Shown: positions 17,284 to 24,389 of the stretch, one piece after another
Numbering within the stretch: the stretch's first letter is position 1
How the letters are laid out: each line of letters begins with the position of its first letter
From: CAYUST01 sp041908765
Lineage (GTDB): Bacteria; Patescibacteriota; Gracilibacteria; Absconditabacterales; Absconditicoccaceae
Assembly: GCA_041908765.1 (NCBI GenBank)
Contig: JAYREU010000002.1
Location: forward strand, 1 to 24,389
Length of the DNA stretch: 24,389 nucleotides
Reading direction: 5' to 3'
Position numbers and translations under genes: made by a program
The notes under the pieces: generated by a model
What the model saw: the letters and a program-made list of their open reading frames with translations, nothing else
Databases searched by the model: none
Told to the model about the DNA's origin: nothing

Positions 17284-17781
17284 ATGATTAGCGTGAATCA
17301 TTTAATTGAAGCAATATCGTATGAATTTCGTATTCTCAAACATCTTGGAAGCAAAGTAACTGCAGAGAATAAGTCCTATAGATTTAGCGATGTGCAAAGA
17401 ACAACTGAGGAAGTAGAGCAGTATATTATTTCTTCTTTTCCTGCTCAAATTAAATTGATGGTGCTTGGTAAGCGAGATGAAGATATGTATACCAACTATA
17501 CCAATCAGTTTGCTAGCTTCACGTTTGACCAATTTGCTACCTCACTAGATAAAGCATTGGAGGAAATCAGTGCTGACTTACTTACCGTCCAAGACGAGCA
17601 GTGGGAGGAAACTATCAATATACGATGAAAAACAGCTGCGAGATCTGCATTTTTGGTCGATTATGTATTGGTATTCCTGTGAGCATATAAGATGCAACTC
17701 TTTCTCCAATTGAAAGCTGCAGGGTGTCCCATAGATACCTACAACTTGTGGGCAGGGATTGATACACCAAAACAAGCGTAA
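17284..17781 (+). CDS. DinB-like four-helix-bundle protein (DUF1569/DinB_2 type)
   Basis: It is 165 aa with two TGA-Gly codons. It appears all-helical. Helix 1 carries FRILKHLGSK. The last helix reads VLVFLGAYKMQLFLQLKAAG and is followed by NLWAGIDTP, a closing pattern seen in DinB-superfamily members. These are metal-binding bundles related to thiol-dependent enzymes and are unrelated to DNA polymerase IV. The usual three His of the metal site are not all evident, so an active enzyme is uncertain. It stands alone between a terminator and the ABC exporter. No clear promoter was found. Confidence 0.6.
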
Positions 17782-17788
17782 TTTTCTG

Positions 17789-17794
17789 TATACT
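17789..17794 (+). promoter_or_regulatory. -10 element of the ABC exporter gene
   Basis: TATACT preceded directly by TG and followed by a T run (TGTATACTTTTT), 23 nt before the ATG. The same TGTATACTTTT string precedes pilC. No -35 is evident. Confidence 0.5.
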
Positions 17795-17817
17795 TTTTTA
17801 AATCCTTCTCGTGATCG

Positions 17818-19575
17818 ATGTCATTTATCTTCGGCTATTTCTCTTCGTATAAAAAAATGCTGGTTCTCACCTTGTTTCTAGCAGCCATAAATCAGATATT
17901 TTCTTTGCTGGATCCTCAGGTGTTTCGTATGATCATTGATAGATACGTGACTAACTTCCAGCAGTACGATGTACGTACCTTTACTCTAGGAGTGGGTGGT
18001 CTATTATTGCTCAGCGTGGGTGTAGCCATGGTATCGCGTATCGCCAAAAACTTCCAAGACTACTTCGTCAATGTGATGACGCAAACGATTGGCATGCGCA
18101 TTTACCAAACAAGTATGCAACATGCTTTTTCATTGCCGTATGCGTTGCTCGAAGACCAGCAATCAGGACAACTCTTGGACAAACTCAACAAAGCGCGTAA
18201 TAGCATCCAGTGATTTATAGGAAGCTTAGTTAATAATGTCTTTACTGCATTAGTGGGTCTCATTTTTGTGATCATTTATGCAAGTACCGTACATCGAATA
18301 TTAGCACTTTTTTATGCAGGCGTGATGCCCTTGATGGGGGTGATAGTCTATCACTTGAGCAAAAGAATCAAGCAAGCACAACAGATGATTGTGACTGAAA
18401 CAGCATCACTCGCAGGCGCAACTACCGAAAGTATCCGCAATGTCTCATTGGTCAAATCGCTATGATTGGAGAATCAAGAGCTACAGAGACTCGAAAACGT
18501 AAATACCAAAATATTGTGACTTGAAATTAAGAAAATTAAAACAGTCAGAACCATCGACTTTTTCCAATGAACACTTATCAATTTTGTCAGAGTGTGTTTG
18601 TTGGGGACGATGTTTTGGATGGTCTTTCAACAAATGATTACCTTGGGTGAGTTCTTTTCGCTCTACTTCTATTCATTCTTTATTTTCTCTCCCTTGTATA
18701 TGCTGGGAGATGTTCTCAAGAACTATCAGGAAGCAAAAGCAAGCCATGAGCTCCTCAATGATCTTCTCAAACAACAACCTGTGGAGGAGGTATCACACAA
18801 GTCGACTATTGCTACTATAGATCAGATTACCTTTCAGAATGTTACTTTTGGCTATCAGGTTCACAAAACAGTATTACATGATATTTCATTCCAGATAGAC
18901 CGCGGACAAACCATTGCTTTTGTAGGACCTTCTGGATCAGGTAAGTCTACCTTGGTGAAATTATTGCTCTGACTCTATACTCCCCAACAAGGCGACGTAC
19001 AGATCAATGGTCAGTTACTTGCATCGATTGATCCTCGTTCACTCAAATCCTTAATAGGTTTGGTAGCACAAGACACTCAATTATTTAGTGGTACAATTAG
19101 AGAGAATCTGCAATTTGTGCATACGGCTGCGACAGATGTTGAGATGAATGAGGTTCTGAAAAAAGCACAGCTTTTTGATTTTGCTACAAGTGAATGATTG
19201 GATATCAAAATTGGTGAGTGATGACTCAAACTTTCTGGCTGACAAAAACAACGTCTGGCAATAGCAAGAGCGCTCCTGAGGAAACCACAAGTATTGGTCT
19301 TGGATGAGGCTACCAGTAGCCTGGATAGCATTGTGGAAGCAGAAATTACCGACACTATCAAGGAGATTGCCTCTACACATTCGCAGATGACGACGCTTAT
19401 GATTGCACACAGATTATCAACTATTATGCATGCAGATATGATTTATGTCTTGGAAAATGGACGTATAGTAGAACAATGAAAGCATACACAACTCTTGTCT
19501 CAAAATGGGCTCTATAATGCATTGTGGAGAGAGCAGATTGGGCAGTGAGTGAACGAATCAGGCAATTCTAGGTAA
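17818..19575 (+). CDS. ABC exporter half-transporter (fused membrane and ATPase domains)
   Basis: It is 585 aa with eleven TGA-Gly codons. The N-terminal 330 residues form the type-IV (exporter) transmembrane domain with about six helices (first LVLTLFLAAINQIFSLLDPQ). It includes the cytoplasmic coupling segment ETASLAGATTESIRNVSLVKS. The nucleotide-binding domain has Walker A GPSGSGKST (370-378), Q-loop VAQDTQLFSGTIREN, signature LSGGQ (472-476, with Gly475 read from TGA), Walker B VLVLDEATSSLD, and the switch His in IAHRLS. It probably works as a homodimer pumping a lipid, peptide or drug outward; the substrate is not visible. It is a single gene with its own -10 element, directly before ligA. 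Confidence 0.92.
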
Positions 19576-19576
19576 C

Positions 19577-19604
19577 TTGATTATGTGTACACTTTTTCTA
19601 TACT
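19577..19604 (+). promoter_or_regulatory. promoter of ligA
   Basis: TTGATT at 19577-19582, a 16-nt spacer and TATACT at 19599-19604. It overlaps an upstream extension of the ligA frame, which supports a start at the ATG 19640 rather than earlier. Confidence 0.6.
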
Positions 19605-19639
19605 GGTATTTGTACTTTCATAACACCTCATTCTCACGT

Positions 19640-21832
19640 ATGGATACTGATGTATTAATGAAACTTACCACCCAGCGACGTGGATATACACTTGTTTCAC
19701 TGACCTATTCACGACTCCAGGAGCATCTGCATGAATTGCGTGATATTATTTTTGCACACAATGAACGCTATCATGTCCGAGGAGATCCTTTGATCGCAGA
19801 TGCAGAATTCGATTATCTTTGGCATCTTTTGGAAGATATTGAAACAGCATATCCTGATCTTATTATACCAACCTCACCTACCCAAAAGCTCGCCTGACAG
19901 CTTTTAGAAAGTATTGCCAAGGCAACTCATTTACCTTATCCATTGCTGTCACTCCAAAATACGTATGATGCGCAAGACCTTTATGACTGGCATGCTCAAC
20001 TGGAGAAGATGACCGAGAAACTTATGCATAATGATGCATTGCAATATATTATCGAACCAAAATTTGATGGTATTTCATTGAAGTTAATCTATCGTTATGG
20101 TAAACTTTCGCAGGCAATTACGAGAGGTGATGGGGTGACAGGAGAGGAAGTAACAGCTCATGCTCTCCAAATTGCTAACCTCCCTGCATGGTTACCAAGT
20201 ATTGCACATATCCCTGAATTGCATTGTAGGGGAGAAGTGATCATGACCAAACATGCATTCAAACGTCTCAATGCGTATCAATTGGAAGAGGACCTTCCTG
20301 TTTTTGCAAACACGAGAAATGCTGCAGCAGGCACTATGAGGCAACTGAATACCGAAATGGTGAGTAAGAGAGGATTACAAATATTTATCTATGATTGTTG
20401 TAATAGAGCAGAACTTGAGCTTCCTGCTTCACAATCTAGCATTCTCCAACAGTTAGCTGATTGGTGATTGCCGGTCTATCCGTGGAGAAAATCATGAATG
20501 ACTATACAGGAAGTAGTTGACTGCTGTGAGCATGTCTTACCAGAATTGGAAAAAGCCCCCGTTGAGCTAGATGGATTAGTTATCAAGGTAGAGGATACTA
20601 CCTTATGGGAAGATACAAAACTTGGTACAACAGCACATCATCCGAGGCGAGCAGTGGCGTACAAATTTCCTGCGCAGATTGCAACTACTCAGTTGCGCGA
20701 GGTAATCTATCAAGTCGGACGTACAGGTGTGGTGACTCCTGTAGCTATGTTGGATCCTGTGCAACTTTCTGGTGCACTCATTACCAAAGCAACTCTTCAC
20801 AACATGGATCAAATGCAAAAAATGGCGCTCAAAGAACATGATTGGGTACGACTCCAAAGAAGTGGTGAAGTAATTCCCTATATTGTGTGACCTGTGCTCG
20901 AGAGACGTCTAGCGGATGCAGTTCCCCTTGTGGCACCTACAACCTGTCCTGCATGCTCTACCCTCCTCGTTCCTTCAGAAACAGAAATTGCACGATATTG
21001 TCCAAATACTGATTGTCATGCTAGACGCAAAGCCCAAATCAAGCATTTTGTCTCGAGACAAGCTATGGCAATTGAGGGATTGGGTGATGCATGAGTTGAA
21101 AATCTTGTGGACGCATGAATTATCTATGATTATGCGGACCTCCTCTCTCTTCTTGAGCCGCAATATCGTATGCAGCTTCAGGCTATGCCAGGTATTGGCT
21201 CCAAAAAGATACACCAACTCCTAGGAGAGCTTGAACGTGCCAAATCACCTGTCTTGTGGAGATTATTACATGGTTTGGGTATCCCCTTCGTCGGCAAAAA
21301 AATTGCCCAGTCACTAGCAGATGCACTCCTACAAAAAGAATCTAGTCTCACCTTGAACTCCTTGATGCGCTGGTGTACTGATGAGGAATTTCTCAAAGCA
21401 ATTTATGGCATTGGTAAGCAAACTATTCAAGCACTTATTGCCTACTTTTCTGATGAAGCTACTACTAAACGCTTGACGCATTTTTTTGCCCTCTGAGTGC
21501 AATTGTGATCAGAGCAGCGTGCGCCTGCAACAGGTATACTCTCATGAGAAAACATTGTGGTTACTGGCACCTTTCCAATTACGAGAGAAGTACTTGTGCA
21601 ATGGTTGAGTGAGCAGTGAGCTGATGTCTCATCTACGGTGACTACATCTACCACAATGGTCTTGTATGGTGAAGCTGCTGGCAGTAAACTCACCAAAGCG
21701 CAAGAGAAATGAATTCTTTCCTTGGATTGGGAATGATTTTTGGCTCATTTCCCGTGAATTTCTGTGCCTGTCATCCAGACGTCTTCACAGCGTCTTTCTC
21801 CTACTTCTACGTCACCATCTTTATTTGGCTAG
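19640..21832 (+). CDS. ligA: NAD-dependent DNA ligase
   Basis: Seals nicks in DNA using NAD as AMP donor. It is 730 aa with thirteen TGA-Gly codons. The NAD-binding Ia domain carries HNERYHVRGDPLIADAEFDYL. The adenylated Lys141 is in EPKFDG (canonical KxDG). RGDGVTGEEVT, then ELHCRGEV and LDGLVIKV, follow in the nucleotidyltransferase. The OB fold includes QVGRTGVVTPVA. The Cys4 zinc finger is CPAC...CPNTDC. Helix-hairpin-helix repeats include MPGIGSKK, LGIPFVGKK and IYGIGKQT. A BRCT domain begins at ENIVVTGTFPITRE and is followed by about 20 Ser/Thr-rich residues. All domains are present in the usual order, so read-through restores a full-length, probably essential enzyme. A terminator follows. 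Confidence 0.95.
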
Positions 21833-21870
21833 AATAAGCCGTTTATTCTTTTTAGAAACACTATTCATAT

Positions 21871-21907
21871 CATTATAGGACTGTCCCTATAATGTATGCT
21901 TTTTTTT
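21871..21907 (+). terminator. rho-independent terminator of ligA
   Basis: A 9-bp perfect stem CATTATAGG/CCTATAATG with a 6-nt loop, followed after TATGC by eight T. The stem is AT-rich but long. Confidence 0.75.
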
Positions 21908-21946
21908 ATTTTTGTCATCTTTTTACACACAAAAGAAGCACTATTT

Positions 21947-21974
21947 TTGCTTGTGCGGGTAGTTGTCATATAAT
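21947..21974 (+). promoter_or_regulatory. promoter of the type IV pilus genes
   Basis: TTGCTT at 21947-21952, a 16-nt spacer and the consensus TATAAT at 21969-21974, with a 30-nt leader to the ATG at 22005. One of the clearest promoters in the window. Confidence 0.7.
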
Positions 21975-22004
21975 GAGTAGGTCTTTAGATTTCCCACTTG
22001 TGTA

Positions 22005-22673
22005 ATGCAGTTTCCCAAAATTACGCTACCTGCACGACTCCATCTCTGAAAGAAACAAGAAGCAGCAACCGAACCAGCTGCTCCATTTGGGCATCATCCA
22101 GGTGAGAAGCCAAAAACACCGGCTTGGCAAAAGAAACTTGAGAACATAAATCCTCGATGAGTAGTAGCGGGGGCAATTTTTTTGTTCTTCTTGCGGACTA
22201 TTGGGTATTATTGCTATCTTACATTTTACGAAATTGGACGCTTGGAGACATTGAAAGCTACGCAAGAACAGGTACTCGTGCAAAAGAAGCAAGAACTTAC
22301 AAAACTCAAACAGGATCAATGATATTTAAGATATAAGGCAACTGAAAAGCTGATGGAGCTGGATACTACTATTAATTGGAGAGAATCAATTATCTATCTT
22401 ATTGGTTTGTATGACATTATGAAAGCTTTGGGATCCAATCAAAATAGACTAACTTTTAGTGATTTCCAAATTAATAGCGATAGAATAATTGTGAGAGGAA
22501 CCGTACCAACTATGGGTGAGATATATAAGGAGAAGTGACTTTTGGAAAGATTGGAGAATTTTGAGTTTATTGAGCATATCAGAATTCCTTTTTATAATGA
22601 AGAATCAGGAGTTTTTTCATTTGTTTTAGATGCAAAAATTAAACAGTATGACAGAATTAAGCCAGCGTCTTAA
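22005..22673 (+). CDS. PilN-like type IV pilus inner-membrane protein
   Basis: It is 222 aa with four TGA-Gly codons. A polar, Pro/Lys-rich cytoplasmic N-terminus of about 50 residues precedes one membrane helix (about 53-75). Then come a charged coiled coil (EIGRLETLKATQEQVLVQKK and onward) and a ferredoxin-like domain (FSDFQINSDRIIVRGTVP ... FEFIEHIRI ... FSFVLDAKI). This layout is that of PilN, which with PilO forms the alignment complex linking pilus motor and outer parts. The primary sequence match is weak, so the call rests on topology and on the following genes, including pilC. The 3' end overlaps the next gene by 44 nt. Confidence 0.62.
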
Positions 22674-23550
22674 TGAGATTGATCCAGAATTAGTTGCCAG
22701 AAAACAAAAACAAATTGCAGGTTTGAGATACAAACTTTATGCATTTTTGTGTGTTGTAGGTATTCTGTTTTTTTGGGGAATGTTTGCTGGTGCTGTCGAG
22801 AGAGTGAGATGATTGTGAGCACTACCCCTAGGAGAGATATTTGGCAAGGGTCCACAGTATGTATTTTTAGAAGCAAGAGGATCAGAGTGATTACTCAATG
22901 AACTAGATCTTATTCAAACAAGTATTTCATGAGCGATAGATGAGGTTGCTGCAATCAAGGAAATACAAGAGGTTATCCAGGAACTCAATACTACCGGAAA
23001 GCAATACACACTTGCTAATTGTATTAACGAAAAGAAATGTGATAATATTAAACCAAAACTTATGGAGAATTTACCTTTTTTTAGGACCTATATTATTCTT
23101 AGTTCACTTGAAGCACAAAAGATGGATTTCAATCAAAAAGTCCTTCTCAAAAGTGTTCTAGAACATGTCATGAAAGTCCCTTGATGAACAGGAGATATAG
23201 GTGCTTTATTATCAATAAGTTTTGGAGGTGTTCAGGTTTTGGATGAAGAAAACTATTTGTATAAACTGCCAATTACTATGGAGATAGAATTTAAAAATAA
23301 ACAGGACTTTCTAGTTTTTTTGAAGAATGTAGAACAAAGCATTAACTTCTTAATTCCTATGGTCTATAGAATTGCCGGCATGAATTATGATATCGTTGAT
23401 TATAATCTCAAACAGACGGTATCAGTTGAGTTATACGCATATTTTTATAACCCTCCACAGTCCAAGACACCAACTGATTCGTGAACAACTACGCCGCCTC
23501 CATCGCCTGCAGAGACTCCTCCTCCCCCTACAACACCTCCCCCTGCATAA
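22630..23550 (+). CDS. PilO-like type IV pilus inner-membrane protein with Pro-rich tail
   Basis: It is 306 aa from the ATG at 22630 (an ATG at 22648 is also possible), with seven TGA-Gly codons. A short charged N-terminus is followed by one membrane helix (about 36-55, FLCVVGILFFWGMFAGAV). A long extracytoplasmic part follows, including a ferredoxin-like segment (YKLPITMEIEFKNKQDFLVFLKNVEQ) as in PilO. Two Cys (LANCINEKKCDN) could form a disulfide. The C-terminus is an unusual low-complexity tail of Pro and Thr (PPPSPAETPPPPTTPPPA). It overlaps the PilN-like gene in another frame, implying coupled translation. The assignment is by topology and context. Confidence 0.6.
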
Positions 23551-23571
23551 GAAAATAGTGAGATTATTATG

Positions 23572-23577
23572 TATACT
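23572..23577 (+). promoter_or_regulatory. possible -10 element before pilC
   Basis: TATACT within TGTATACTTTT, the same string as before the ABC exporter, 22 nt before the ATG. A 10-bp palindrome GTAACGTTAC (23584-23593) lies in the leader. No -35 is visible, so this may be an internal promoter. Confidence 0.35.
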
Positions 23578-23599
23578 TTTATCGTAACGTTACTCTGCA

Positions 23600-24389
23600 A
23601 TGTTCATAGATCAGCGAGTTGATACCCATATAGAAAACTTCATCAAGGAAAGGGAGCTTGGCTATTTTAACATTAAGCAGAAAGTGTTCTTATTTAGAGA
23701 GTTATCATATATGATTGAATGATGAGTCGCAATTGTAGACTCCGTATTAATTATCAAAAATGGTACAGATAAGGGAGCAGTTAGGAAAATCTGTGATGAA
23801 ATGTACTTCGCACTCAATAGAGGTGAAACGTTATCATTGAGTATGAGTTTATTGCCAAGATACTTCAATCAAGGCGATGTGAATATCGTGAAGTCTGGTG
23901 AGGAATCAGGTGAACTGACTTTGGTACTCAAGTACTTGGCAGAGGAGTATGAATTCTTGCACAATATCAAAACAAAATATAAGAGTGCTATGATCTATCC
24001 GTGAGTGCTTTTTGGTATGGCTATTATTTCGGTATATGTCCTGTTTACCAAAATCTTACCGGGTATTTTTGAGATTGTTACTCAGTTTGATGCTCAGAAT
24101 ATCCCCATGATGACGCAAGTAATGATGAATATGACTACCTTTTTACAAGAGAATACACTCAAGATAGTGATGGTGTTGGGTATGTGATGATTTATACTGT
24201 GGGTGATCTTTTCTACACAAAAAGGACAGCGTTTTATAGACCAAAATGTCTTCAAGCTTCCCTTGCTTGGTAAAGTAACACAATATTACGATATGATTAA
24301 GTTCATGAGATACATGAGATTGCTGATGCAGGCAGGCATGAACTTTTTGGACGTGTTTGTCTTCTTGAGGGAAATTATGGAGAATATTA
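23600..24389 (+). CDS. pilC: type IV pilus inner-membrane platform protein PilC/GspF (partial at the 3' end)
   Basis: The frame runs off the window after 263 codons with five TGA-Gly codons. The first T2SSF domain is clear: KQKVFLFRELSYMIEGGVAIVDSVL, ALNRGETLSLSMS, and IVKSGEESGELTLVLKYLAEEYE. Then come YPGVLFGMAIISVYVLFTKILPGI (membrane helix, with its Gly as TGA) and a second helix at IVMVLGMGGFILWVIF. KLPLLGKVTQYYDMIKFMRYMRLLMQAGM opens the second T2SSF domain. The protein anchors the pilus motor in the inner membrane. About 140 residues are expected beyond the edge. Other pilus genes probably follow. Confidence 0.9.

Noticed and set aside
1..24389. CRISPR arrays, insertion sequences, integrase or phage genes
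   Set aside because: No regularly spaced repeats, transposase or integrase motifs, or terminal inverted repeats were seen; gene content is housekeeping-like.

Overview
The window comes from a bacterium that reads TGA as glycine (translation table 25), the code of Gracilibacteria (BD1-5) and Absconditabacteria (SR1) in the Patescibacteria/CPR. Almost every gene here looks broken under the standard code. Each becomes one intact, family-typical protein once TGA is read through. TGA falls on invariant glycines: the ABC signature LSGGQ, the nucleotidyltransferase loops YPGSFD and KGSFNPPH, and a DinB hairpin-helix-hairpin. TGG is still used for Trp. I cannot tell Gracilibacteria from Absconditabacteria from this sequence. 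I saw no tRNA, rRNA, CRISPR array or insertion sequence.

Layout. 1-390: little coding evidence, then a minus-strand terminator. 392-700 (-): small membrane protein. 841-3453 (+): gyrase/topo IV subunit A. 3552-4910 (+): DUF1704 (MATCAP-like) metallopeptidase. 4907-5566 (-): NrtR-like regulator with a degenerate Nudix box. 5736-11619 (+): a tightly spaced six-gene run: bifunctional CoaD-CoaE, HD phosphohydrolase, NAD kinase, 5'(3')-nucleotidase-like HAD, CinA-like/NMN adenylyltransferase fusion, and an unknown protein. 11781-12380 (-): unknown protein. 12516-13229 (+): CcdA/DsbD-like membrane protein. 13226-14994 (-): lexA-dinB SOS operon with a perfect LexA palindrome at its promoter. 15136-15528 (+): DCC-family thiol protein. 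15631-16257 (+): membrane PH-domain protein. 16469-17137 (+): conserved-TM-helix channel-like protein and a strong terminator. 17284-17781 (+): DinB-like four-helix protein. 17818-19575 (+): ABC exporter. 19640-21832 (+): NAD-dependent DNA ligase and a terminator. 22005-24389 (+): type IV pilus genes (PilN-like, PilO-like, PilC), running off the window.

How it fits together. The central block makes and handles CoA, NAD and NADP, with a divergent regulator of a family known to sense ADP-ribose/NAD metabolites. LigA uses NAD. lexA-dinB is an autoregulated damage response. Promoters follow one pattern: TTGCAA-like -35, 16-nt spacer, TATACT-like -10, then roughly 20-40 nt to the start codon with no clear Shine-Dalgarno. 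This pattern was used to choose start codons. Two convergent gene pairs share their stop codons in a CTAA/TTAG tetranucleotide.
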